This document shows, piece by piece, positions 32,524-44,400 of a stretch of 64,000 nucleotides of DNA. The DNA is taken from contig JAHLEZ010000007.1 of assembly GCA_020726505.1 (NCBI GenBank), positions 2,418,001-2,482,000 of the forward strand. Reading direction: 5' to 3'. How positions within the stretch are numbered: position 1 is the first letter of the stretch; every line of letters begins with the position of its first letter. The notes beneath the pieces were generated by a model that did no database searches, had not been told where the DNA came from, and worked only from the letters and a program-made list of their open reading frames with translations. Source of the stretch: Leptodontidium sp. MPI-SDFR-AT-0119. Lineage: Eukaryota > Ascomycota > Leotiomycetes > Helotiales > Leptodontidiaceae. The position numbers were made by a program, and so were the translations under genes.

Positions 32524-34718
32524 TCACCCAGACCTCCGGCGTTTCTTTGCATTCTTTGACGTCTCTGAACGAGGCTTCAACTTGGTACTGTAATGTACCT
32601 GCAATGTTCCCTTGCTCCTCTCGGGGAAGTGGTCTGTAATCTCATCCCACGATAAACCCTTTCCTTTCAGCTGCCGTAGAAGTTCGTCGTCTTCGGACGA
32701 AAATCGCGAGTTCCTGGCGGGCCTGCTTATATCCCGTTCTTGCACAGGCAGCCGTTCCGAGTCTCTCCTGTCCCTGCTGCTAGAGACGCTCCTGGGAATG
32801 CCTTGTCTCTGCGATGTTCTACTAGGTTCCGGTAAGAGTTCTTGAGAAAATGTGAGACAGTACACGACTTTCGAGTCGATGGTCTTTAGTGTCAAGGATC
32901 CATGGATGGGGATCTCTTCGCTCTCCTGCATACTGACAGACGAGGTGGCTGCAGTCGCTTGATATGAGACTCTGAGGGAATGGGTGGAAGGGGTTTCCAC
33001 ATCGTCGTATTCCATGTCCTTCGCCCGCTTGACCCGTTTCCGAGGGCGTGGTGGGGGTCGTATCTCAGAAGCTGCGGCGCCGCTCATTTCGTCGTAATCT
33101 TCGTCGTCAGAATCGTCGGTGCCTCTATCGTCAACCATTTCGTAGTCAATGCCGCGGATCTCTCGTTCCTTGGCCGGAGCCGCGAGTAGAGCGACTGACT
33201 GGGTATGTTTGAAATCGTTGGATTCGAGTGCGGCGGAAACAGGGCTAGCAGTCCTAGGTGGTCGGGTGAGAGATGGCATGCGTAGTCGCTTGCGGCGGAC
33301 ATTTTTAGTATCATCTCGTCGGCGACGATGCTTCGGCGGAAGGTCGTTCGTCAAATCTGACTGGTGATGAGACACCGCTGCTGGGCATGGCTGTGGGGAT
33401 TGAGTGGAATCGTGCTGGTCATCTTGTGGCTCAGGAAGGGAAACACGGCTATCGGAGGCTGGATTGTCGCTAGAAATAGCGGACGGCCCTGATCTCTTCG
33501 TGGAGTAGGTGCCGGCACCGTCTTCATCATCGGCCAAGACATCAATTCCCTCCTCTTCCGTCTCCTTGGTGACATCGAGGCCATCATAGCTCGCACTCCC
33601 TTGTATGGTCTCGGCATTGACCCGTTTGGGGCTGGCTTGGTGTGTGACGGACCTATGGCCAGGGGAGGCTGACCGGGGAAGGCCAGCGAGCTGGAGCCTT
33701 GCGCCATCGGCCACACCGCTGTCACTGTCATTACTGTCGTCTTGGTGGTCGGCGACAAGACAATCAGAGATGTATTTGGTTCCGAAGCCGAAGCCCTCAC
33801 CGTTCACCATGTCGCGCTCTGCATTGTCTGGAGAAGCGGAATCGCTTTTAGCTGTGAGGTCGACTTCAAGGTTGCTGTAGTCGGTCTCCGACTCGGCGCT
33901 CACAGATTCGTCGTCACTGAGTATAATCGGATCTAGCATTGTGTGAGTAGGAAGTCCTGGCCGAACTGGGAGACGCAGTATGCTCACCCCCATTGCTTCC
34001 TGCCGTGGAGCGATTAGAACTGGTAGGACTCCCACCTCGAGTTCTATTGTCAACCATGTCCACCGCCATTCCACCACAGCCCGGATCTACGCTTGTTGCT
34101 CCCTTCTGTTGCACGCCGGGCAGGAGCTCGTTGATATCGACAAAGCCGTGGCGGCCATCACCGTTTAGGTCCGCGCTTGCTGGCATGCTCTTTCGCCATG
34201 TGCCCGACAAGAGCTCCTCCACGGCCGGGAAGTCGTCGTTGTCATCGTCGTTGTCGTCGTCGTTGTCGCTGCGATTCGGAAGATTTCGTGAGGCTGTGAA
34301 GTCTTCATCATGCTGTTAGAAGATGCGATCCCCACGGCGAATTATAGCACGTACCTTGCTTATCATTTCTGTAGTACTGATCTGAAAAGTGCGTTTTCTT
34401 GCTCACAAGTGTGGCGGTTTCGCGGGCGGGAAGAGACGCAATAGGTCCTGGAGGGAGATGTGAAGCCGTAATTGTTCCCGGGAAACGAAGAGGCTGGCTC
34501 CTTGAGGCCGAGGGGGGTTGGTAAAACACAATGTCGTCTATGGTGCGCAAAGGGTCGAGTGCTCGATTTTGCTCAGAAAGGTGGACTTTGAGAGAGAAAC
34601 TCTTGGGTTTATATGGGAAATACATCTGTGGGTCTCCATCCTCACTTGTAGCGAACATGACAGAGTCTATGACTACCCCGGCCGGGAAGGAACCGTACGC
34701 TGCCGCCTGTGTTTCCAT
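32524..34718 (-). CDS. Myb/SANT-type DNA-binding protein, three exons
   Basis: Exons 34718-34355, 34293-33988 and 33932-32524 join in frame across a 61-bp and a 55-bp intron (CTAAC and CTCAC branch sites), giving 692 residues. The start METQAAAYGSFPAG is chosen over the ATG at 34745, which sits on an A-rich tract. The middle is low-complexity and acidic (Asp/Asn run near residue 130; SDDED near 500). The C-terminus (~634-680) is a Myb/SANT-like helix set, SSEDDELLRQLKGKGLSWDE and ITDHFPERSKG, followed by a basic KKRRR end suiting a nuclear protein. Homologous decayed pieces lie at 27969-28920 and 32022-32104. Target genes are unknown. Confidence 0.8.
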
Positions 34719-35034
34719 CTCGCAAAAAAAAAAACATGTAGCCATTGCCCCTCGTCACCGAATATCCTCCAATTGAGCTCCTCTCCCCCTCTTGCAAAGC
34801 CTTGCATGTCTGCACAATCTCACCCAAAATGATGCCGAGACGACTGAAATGCCACCTACCCTGCTTCGTGTATTAGAAGCTTCCTAATGCGAGGCACACC
34901 AAGCCCCCAAGAGATGCGATCGCCGCCCCCTCACCTTGCCTCAGACCACGGCTGCTACGTAATTCTCGGCGGAGCAAGGCAGAAGCCAGCTGCATCGTCG
35001 TGAGGGATTTCTTGGACTGGTCAGATAACGTCGC

Positions 35035-35516
35035 ATGATGGATTTTCTGAAATTAGGCCTCCACTGTCGGATTGACCGAGGAGCTCCTGTCAGAAGGATT
35101 GCGTTGGTGCGACGGTCAGGAGCTGCGCTAGATTTGATGCTCGTATCTCGGCCAATACAGCGCGGTCCAGGAGTGATCGCCGGCATAACAATCAAGGAAA
35201 TCGAGCACAGAGTGGCAGATCGGGATTTTGACTTCGAACCGTCCGTGTTGTCAGTGGGTTCAGCTGCGGCGATGCCGACGATGGACGCGTTGCCAGCGCA
35301 TGGCGAGAGCAGAACAACGAGCGAGCGCAGGTGGAATTGGCGGACCCGGCATCTTTCCAATTGGCGGGCTTAGTGGCAGAGGAGAGGAAAGCCCAGCTCC
35401 GTCACTTGTTCACGGCCAGGCAGATTGTGCGTAAGCGCTGCAGGCGGACTCTCCGACATCCGGTCTCAGGATCGAGAGGGCTTTTTCGCCCTTGGGGCAC
35501 GCCCTCGCGGCGATGA
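35035..35516 (+). CDS. Possible small gene, hypothetical (two candidate exons)
   Basis: The plus strand has one coding-like frame at 35035-35250 (MMDFLKLGLHCRIDRGAPVR..., ending near DRDFDFEPSVLS). A second, in another frame, lies at about 35290-35500 (RAQVELADPASFQLAGLVAE, then RKAQLRHLFTARQIVRKRC). An intron between them would have to use GTGGGTTC...CCAG near 35257-35292. No domain was recognised. GC-rich DNA leaves many frames open, so this is tentative. Confidence 0.25.
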
Positions 35517-36113
35517 TCAGGATCAGGCGGAGGACTCGTATGGAGAGGAGAGGAGAGGCGGGGTGCGTCGAGGGCAGAAGATGGGGGAAGTTCGGACTCG
35601 GCGGGTTTTGAAGGTCATGGGTAGATGAGGGGATTCGCGAGGTCGACGCTCTCCTGCAATACTGCATCGTCGGCCGGCTGAGCCATTGCTCGAATTCGTG
35701 CCATGCGTGGAGGGGTCGAGCGGGGCGGTCGTCGTGCTTGAGGGAGGAGGATGGGACCAGGTGGGTTGGTGGGCAGGAAAAGGAGGCGGCAGGGAAGTAT
35801 GGCCGATAGACCGCGGCGAGGCAGACTGGTGCCTGCACGGGGCCCAGGGAGGAAGGGAGGTGGACGTGGGAGCGTGAAGATAGTAAAGATGGGAGAGTTG
35901 GAAGGGAACGGCGACGGGGAGGTGGTGCGGTTCTTATACACGACGTTGGCAAAGCAGCGCCGCCCCGAAGCGAGCCCGCCTTGCCTGAAGTGGTGGCGCT
36001 AGACCTGGATAGGCGCACGCCATGCCGCATGCAGCGCCGCCAAACCCGATCGGGGCGGGACCCCCGGTTTCCGCGCCCCGCTAACCGTCTCATCGTATAC
36101 TTAAAATACTACT
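35517..36113 (-). promoter_or_regulatory. Promoter-like GC-rich region on the minus strand
   Basis: Read on the minus strand, a TATA-like GTGTATAAG (near 35937) is followed by about 250 bp of C/T-rich DNA and by two in-frame ATGs (35705 and 35687, reading MARIRAMAQPADDAV) that stop after 29 codons. This resembles a fungal core promoter with a pyrimidine-rich leader and perhaps a first exon. No downstream exon could be joined with confidence. The copia 5' boundary lies at 36114. Confidence 0.3.
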
Positions 36114-36387
36114 TGTTGGTATCTAACCAAGGTTCGATACCTGATATCAGGGTGACAAAGAATATAATAAGTGAAGTTTGATTAAGTATATTCCGTGTGT
36201 CCCTTTCGTACGAAAGGGAAAGCTATCTTAAATATATCAAGTACTAAACCCTGTAACTCGTATAAACATTACTCGTACGAAACTAGGAGGTAAGGTCTAA
36301 AACTAAGCTTTATTAGGCCAAGAGAGACGACTATCTTTAGAAGCTATTAGAGTAAGAGAATGCCCCTTAGCTAAGGCTATCTTAACA
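36114..36387 (-). repeat. 3' LTR of the outer copia element
   Basis: 274 bp, TGTTGGTATC...TCTTAACA on the plus strand. It is the 3' LTR because the element is transcribed leftward. Confidence 0.9.
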
Positions 36388-37999
36388 CTAGCAACTCTTC
36401 TTTTATTAGAAGAAAAACTCTCTTACCTTCCTTCTTTCTCCTTTGTACAAAGTGCGCGCAACTTAGCGTATTATCCCTAGCTTCTCTTTTTCTTTTGTAC
36501 GAAGTACGTGCCCTATGTGACTTCGGCTCGCTATATTAAATAGTGACCACTTTAGGAAGGAACGACTTCGTTCCTTCCTCGTACGTCTCTCGCTAGTTAG
36601 TTACTAGCTTTTCTTATATACAAAAGAGATTTTCTGAATTCCCTCTTCTCTTCTTCTTTTCTTCTTCTTTAACTAATAGTAATAATAGTAGTAGTAATAG
36701 TAAGTCCCCTTCTCTTCTTCGTATAACTCTCCTCTTTCTTAAATACTCTCTATACGACCTAAGATAGCCTCGTACGAATTGGCGTCTCTCTTTTCCGCCT
36801 TGCCTACAAGGTAATCTAATTCGTTATCGTTAGGTATTAACGAAAGGTCTTTTATAGGCTATAACACTACTACTACTACTACCACCACAATAACTAAGTG
36901 AATACTCTCCCTTATACGAAGTCTACCCCCTCGAGACTAGCTTCGTATAGTTGCTATAATATTAATGAGGTAGTACTAACGCCTGCGTAGCTATATTACA
37001 CCACACTATATTACATAATATTAGTCTTTTTCTCTTTATACGAGCTAGCCCTTATCCCCAGGATATAGCTTCTCGTACGAACCTCTAGTCCTTTTATTTA
37101 AGAACTAATATCGTATAAGGCCCTTGTTCTCTTTAACGCCGTTAATACCGCGCTAGCTACTATTAACGCCAACGCCTAGCTTATACTTATTATCGGCGGG
37201 CAATAGCTAGGCCTATTATATTATAATACGTTGTAATAAACAGTCTTGGCTATACTAGGACGTGATGTCGCCTTCGTACAAGGGCGTATTATACCCTAGT
37301 AGCTTATAACACATCGGCCTTTATACGTTAATGCCCTCTTGATTTAATCGAGAGGTATTGTCTGAGTTATTCCTTGTGTTAAATGTTCTTGACGTGGCTT
37401 AACGCCTTTCTTTAATTATACTTTGGTTTAAGGTCATTTCGGGGATAGTTATAGTAATTACAAGTGGCGAAATTATATTACTCGTTATAATCCCCTTCCT
37501 AAGGACTTATTATCCGAAGACGGAGGTTTAAGAAACGAGAGTAACGAAATTTAAGTAATTACTATATAAAGGGCATTACAGGGACTTATTATTAGACCTG
37601 TACGAAAGAGCTTAATAAAAGATAAATCTAGAGATACTCTAATTGTCTTATAACTTTGTATATATCTTTTATATTCCCTTTTATTTATAAGTACAATTCC
37701 TTTTTATAGCTAAGCTTTTAGGTATTATACAGAGGCTCCTTTTAAGTAAATAGACTTAAGCTTATCTTTAACTTTTACGTAGTACTTAAGATAAGTACTT
37801 TGTATAAGAGCCTATATAAAAGAAACTAATAGAGATTTCCCTTAATTAATTTGTTATTAGATTATTGTTAGATAGTTAGTCGTTAGATAGTCGATCGTTG
37901 TATTAGATATTATTTATTTAGTCGAGAAATGTATAACTATTGTTTCGTATAGTATTTAAATAAGTGACTAAAATAAAATGAAAACACGTATTTAATAAA

Positions 38000-40540
38000 T
38001 GAAATCATTGTATTATACGATATTATTCTTCCTTTAGCTCTACTTTCTTTTCCCTCTTAACTTATCCTTTTACTTATATAATAATCTAATTATTATTAAT
38101 TAACTTTTCTAAACTTTTGTTCGGGTTTAACTTTATTATTGTATTCGCTAGGTTATCTTGACTATTAATTTATTAGATTTTTATAAGTTCTCGTCGTTTG
38201 TATAATTGACGTAAAGCTATAATATCGATTATTAGCCGCTTCTATTTTGTAGTGCCGAGCTTCATAAGGCATTTATATAGCGAGAATAAGTTTATATAAA
38301 TAATAATTAAAATCGCTAATATCTTTAGCTACGACGTGATAATATTAATTATACTTTTTACCGCAATTACTATGTTAACCTCGTTAATTATACTATAAAT
38401 CTCAGAAGCTAAGACACTTCGCGTTACTTGTTTATTCTTTGTATTACTTTAATAAAATAGATTTCTAAAAAGAAAAAACGAGTCTTAATTATATAAATCA
38501 GGGTCGTTGTCTTCTGTGCCGAGAATTATTACGTATTTAAGCTAAGAACTTAAGTCTTTATTATTTATAAAGGATCCGTCGACAAAAACAAATAACTTCG
38601 TATAATATAAGTCTAAAGGAATATAGTTTAATCCTTATTTAATATTTTAAATCTATTACTAAATACGCTTATTTAAGTTCTTTATGTTAGTATCCTTTAG
38701 TTCTTAGAATTAAGCCGTAATTAATAGGTCGTACAAAGCTTTAAGTTAGTATAAAGTTGCGATATATGCCCCTCGAGCCCGTTATTCTTAATACTAGTTC
38801 GTATAGTCTAGTGCTCTTAAGTCAACTTTAACTAACTTCTCGCCTTGCCCTTTTTAAAAGATTTAGACGAAGCCCTTTCGATTATATATAATATATCCGT
38901 TAAACGCGAGGGGTAATTCGTATAATAAACGAACCTTTAGTTTTATAAAGAAACTAGTAATCCCGAGTTCTTTCTTCTTTTTCTCTTAGAACTCGTTAGT
39001 AATTAAGATTAAGGTATTATTTATTTATATTCTAACTACTTTAAACGGCATTTTTAATTAAGTAATTAGAAGGTATAAACTGTACGAAGACGTTTTTATA
39101 TACAACTTGACCTTATAATATGTGTCGTACGTCCCTTACTAGTGTGTTCTTGATTTTAGGATATTATATAATAGCTTTTATACGAGTATAATTATATTTA
39201 GCGAGTAGTTACTAGTAATTTACTTTAATAGTCTCGTATAAATCGTACGATTTAAAAACGTTGTCGACTAGATATACGCCTAAGTAATATCCTGAATAAA
39301 GATCGATAACCCTTTTTATATAAGTGACAAATAAAGTGCTAGAATAAGTCGTTAACTAATCCGTTAAATCGTTAGAGACTAAGTAAGGATTTATTCCTTT
39401 CTTGTGTCGTTATACGCTTAAATCACGAGTCTAGATTTCTTGTACGGAGCTTTAGTTGTCTTTCTTTTAATTTTATTAATAAGCCAGGAATTAAAGATCC
39501 GTCCGCGATATTGCCTTAGGTCGTATTATACAAACTTAAATACGCCTCGAGTAATCAAGTTATTAATCTCCTTTTATTGAGATTCTTTAAATAGAAGACT
39601 AAGGCTAGTGATCTTTCCTATTACTCACATCGTACGAGATAAGTCTAAGTCGGATTACTTTTTTTAAGTCAGGAAAACTTCTAGTAATTATATAAGTCCC
39701 TTCTCGAGTTCCTGTTTTGTCTTAAACGGAATTAAGACAACTAGCCGTATTAAAGGAGACACTTAGTTTGATTATACACGGTCCTCTGGGACCTTAGCGA
39801 TTTCTTTTATATAAAACGGCTTAATTACTATTATACAAAAGGAAGTTAGTCTTAAAGGTAATTAAATAATATACTCTTTCCCCGTAACTAATAATAACGA
39901 AAACAGGCCTATTTATCCCTTTTTCTCCTATTATACTTTTACTAAAGATTATAATAAAAGTCGTATAGTCTTAGTAATATTAGGGCCGTTCTTAATACTT
40001 TAAGTATATTTGATTTTTTGTGCGGCTTAAATCTTTCGTAATTCCGTTATTATTATCTGAATTACCTTTGTTCTAGTAAGTATATCTATAAATAATAAGT
40101 CTTTGTACGAAAGTCTAAGATATACTCTAAAAACGAGAAGTGTTGGAATTAGTCTATTTAGACTAGCCGTATTATTTACGGCTTTTACGGCTATTTAAAG
40201 GACTACTTCTTTTGCTAGGTTTTCGCTTCTTGTCTCGTCTTAGATAATCTCGTATAACTGGCGTAAAAGGGCGTAATACTACTTAATTTTCTTAATACTC
40301 TAATGTGCCTCGACTAGGACTTCCTTTACATCGACGTTTATTATATAAGTATTTACTTTAAATTCTAATAATACGAAGTTTGTCCCGGTATTATGTACGA
40401 AGTAATCCGGGGGTTTAAAGTAAGTATCGATCTAATACGTATAAAGCGTAATCTACGTTATTTTCGCTAAGTTATCCTTTAGGAATCGAGCGGTATTAAA
40501 GCCGGTTACTTTATTAACTACTTAAAGGACTACTATTCCT
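38000..40540 (-). pseudogene. Outer copia pol: reverse transcriptase and RNase H part, decayed
   Basis: On the minus strand near 39600-39240, pieces in order read KEINNLITRGVFKFVQYD, GRIFNSWLINKIKRKTTKAP, YKKSRLVIQAYND and ISQRLILALYLSLIQKGLSI, then QDITQAYIQSTT. These are copia reverse-transcriptase (RVT_2) motifs of a type common in filamentous ascomycetes. Q stands where a stop is read. The following ~1 kb (38600-38200) holds less clear RNase H remains. Confidence 0.75.
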
Positions 40541-41143
40541 AAAAGATATAAAATATTTACGATTACAAAGAAATTGAATTTAATATTGTCCTTTAAAGAG
40601 AATCTAAATCGACCTGGGTTCTTTGTATAAAGCTAATATTATTCGTAGAACTTTGAGATTTTCTTAATTATATAAAGGTTTATTTCCTGTGTCTTACTCG
40701 CTAAAAAACGCGGTATAGTTTCTTAATTAAAGGATATCTAAAGCGTTAATAGAGTTACTTAAGCTCTATTTCCGTGAAGTACTAGTATATAAACGTGTCT
40801 TTTATTATATAAATTATTATTTATAGATGTCCCCATTTTCGTACGATCGGAATTCTCTTATCCCCTTAAATTATAATATTTTAAAAGTTATTTAATCGTA
40901 TACTAAGGGAGTTTATATCTTAAATATATAATAGGAACAAAGTATTTGTTAGAATAATCTAGAACTTCATTTGCCTAATAAGTGTTCGTACGAGTATCGA
41001 TCCTTCTGATTCCGCTACTCCTTTGCCAAATCGAATCGTATGTGTTTAGTTACTCGTACGATTAACTTCTAGCGACAAGTCAAGCTTCAGAAGTGCTTAG
41101 ACTTGTTACTTTCCTGTAGTAGAGATTCCGGCAGTACTGTTGT

Positions 41144-41359
41144 TGTCACGGTACATGGTTAGCGGCACCTCTTACGCGAGCCCACTAAACGGCCAGGTGT
41201 GCTTCCTGCACACCCACAACTAGCTAAACTTACTTACTTTATATATATAGTTAGCTTTCCCCCTCTTAATAAGAGGGCAGAGTACTTCTCAATTAATCTT
41301 TTACTCCCTACTACTTTATTAATTCTTACTTCTTTACTCTTTTAGTATTCTACGTGATA
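41144..41359 (+). repeat. 5' LTR of the nested copia element
   Basis: 216 bp, matching 47983-48198 in length and almost all positions; differences are mainly C/T and G/A. A TATATATATA run near 41238 may be the promoter TATA. Confidence 0.92.
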
Positions 41360-41499
41360 GTTAAGAGCTATATAACTCTTAGAGCCCTGACAATTTATAC
41401 TCGGTAGAATACTACTCTATTTCTTCTTCTTTACTCTCTCTAACAATTACCGCACGTCTTTACTTACGCTCTATTTCTAGGAAATCAACTATAGCCGAC

Positions 41500-44400
41500 T
41501 CTAGGAGCGACCGTATTAAGGACCAGAAAGGCTGGACTAAATTTAACACTGAATTTTAAGCTTAAGCGTATAATAGAGGCCTTTGGCCGCTCGTCGACCT
41601 TAATAGACCTAATATTCCGTCTCCTATAATAAATCTACTAGTTTTTAACACAGAGACTGAGTTTCTTTAAAAGAAAAATGCCGAACAATTAGACGGCGCA
41701 CCGGTAATACTCTTTTCTATAGTCGAATCTGAATATAATAGAGCCTTTAAAGTCTTTATTATCGAGAAAAGCGACTAAAGCAACGTGGTTACTAAATATA
41801 ATTAACTTTACACTTAGGTTATTAATTATATTAACCCCTCACTCTTCGAGATCATTTCCTTGACTTAGGTCAACGAGTACACCTATACTATTTAAAAGAT
41901 CGTATAAGAGCTTCGCTAATATTACGCGCCCTCTAAGGCCACTAACTTGCGCGACATCGAATTGACCTATTCTCACTTGATATAATAAGCTTACGACGGT
42001 CGTATTAATGTTATAACTTAGTGCCGAAACTAGTTTCTGTCTTACTACGAGTACAAATCAGCCGGTTTTAAGCTTGTTTTAGGACCCCTAGCCACGGAAA
42101 GGTTCCTAAACGCCGTCGGAGCTAAATAAGACCCTGTTTTCGCCAAAAACTACAAAGACGAACTCATTATAAAGGATTAAGTACTTAAAAGCTAGACGGA
42201 AGTTAGGGAACTAAAACACTCTTTATTATATTACGGATTATAGTTTTAGCGAGTTATAGAAGAAGTAAAGTCTACTAAAAAGTATAGCCTTTATCTCGGA
42301 AACGGCATTTTTGTAACCCTTAGCGGTAGACGAGATAGGGAGTACTACAAGTGCCCCTATATAATCGCTTTCTCAGATCTAAATTCTAAACACTATTAGA
42401 AACCGACTACTTGTAACCGTCTTAAGGCCGCACTTTATAGTTAAACTACTAGAAAGCACCGAGTGACTCTTAATTAAGCCGAGCTTATTTAAAAAGAAGT
42501 AAACAAACTGGAGTGGAGTGCTCTACGTAAGACCGTTTTAGCTAAGGAGCTTAGTAAAGTAATAGCCGAGACCCCTAAGACCTCTAATAGACTTGTTTTA
42601 AAGATTACATACGTTATTATAAACCCTTTTACTCTTTAGACTCTTAGTATATTCGCGCTTAATAACAGCCGACATTTGCTTTATAAGAGTACTCTTCTTA
42701 ACAACTACAGTGTTATATATATAGTTAATAATAAGTCTCTCTTAATTAAAGGCTCTTTTATCTCGTCAAGTCACGAGGACGTAGTCGAAGCTAGTATATT
42801 TAGCTTACCCGTTATTAGTAGAGGTCGTCGTCTTTTAAAGAACGCGCTTACTACTCCAGGAAGTATAATCGATTTAGAGCTCATAAATGTGGCAGTTGTT
42901 AAAGGTTTTCATATTAATATTATCTTAGAAGTAAGGCTCTTAAACGTAAGGCTGTGGATTAATAGTTTTGACGTAACTTTACGTCTTAGGGAGCTTATTA
43001 ATAGTAGTATTATGTGCACTTTAATTCAGAAGTATTAACTAGTTTTCTTTAAATATAAGAACACTTTAAACTACCTTGTTCTATTTATTTTATTAAGTAA
43101 TACTAGTATATTATTATATCTTACCCTTACGCGTACACTAAGACCCTTTAGGAGATCGAGAGATTACCTTAAGCCACGTATAGATTCAGAAGAAGTATAA
43201 CATACAAGAGTAAGGCATCTTAGCCCTAAGGCTCTTTATATATTAGTAGAGAATACTAGGAACGTCAAAATCGAGGAAACAAGTAGAGCTAAATACGAGT
43301 ATTACTCTATAACTCGAGCTATAAATATCAATTCTCGAAAGCCTTTAAAGAACGTATCTCTACGACTATTTTAGAGACTTACGTAGGACCTTTTCGACTA
43401 CGACCTTAGTTACGACGGCTCTAATTAGTTGCTCGTTATTAAAGACAAGTATAGTAGAAAAATCCTTGTTTTCCTGATTTTAAATAAATTATTAACGGTA
43501 ATATTAGAAATCCTATAATTTATTAATAATTAGATTAAATAAAAGTACGGCCTTTATATTTGTATTTTAAAGTACGATAACGAGAAAGCAGTGATCTCTC
43601 CTTATAATATATCGAGATATTAAAAGTGGACTTAATAGTAAGGTATTTAAATCGAATTAAGCCCGACTTATACTCACGAACTAAATAGTCTCTCGAAGCG
43701 TGCCGGAAAGGAAATTATCGAAAAGTCAATCACAATGTAAATAGTTATAGGCCTCCCGGAAGCTCTTTAGCCAGAAGTTACTTAAGCGGCAGCGTTTTTA
43801 TACAATATAAGCCCGCTAGAGAGTCGAGGCTAGAAATCGCTTAACGAGACCCTTAATACTTAGTTTCGCGGTTATTTCCGCTTTTACGACTTAGTTATAG
43901 TTAAGAAATTAACTGTAGACCTTCGGCCGGACTAGAATAGGATATACACTTATAGATCGCGAGCTTACCCTCTAATTAAGGATCAGGAAGTAAGAAACAA
44001 CAAACGAGCATTTAAGGTGCTCCCTAGAGCTTATATTAGTTATCATATTAGTTACGTTACTAGTAATATATATAAAATCTAAGTACTAATTTTATACTAA
44101 GTCATTATCTCACGGAATGTGACCTTCGACGAGAACGTCTTCTTTGACTCAGCCGAGCACGAGAAATAGGCCGGCTAGCTCGTTTCTAAAGCCAAAGACG
44201 TAGTAAAAGCTATTAAAGAAGACGAGATTTAAGACGTTAAATTAATCCTCGAGGAAATTAGATTGTTTAATATAGACTCAATGGAAACTAGAGCTCTCGA
44301 AGAGCCGAGCGGTGCTCTTAGCCTCTTAAACTCGGGGGTAATAGAGAAAGCAAATTTACCGTAAGCTTAAAGGAATCTTAAACTTTAGTCCCTAGAGAGT

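Noticed and set aside
33605..34319. Several plus-strand frames of 60-108 codons
   Set aside because: Antisense to the spliced Myb/SANT gene, whose exons join in frame.
35410..36093. 227-codon minus-strand frame
   Set aside because: Low-complexity Pro/Ser/Arg/Leu composition expected from GC-rich promoter and leader DNA; no domain.
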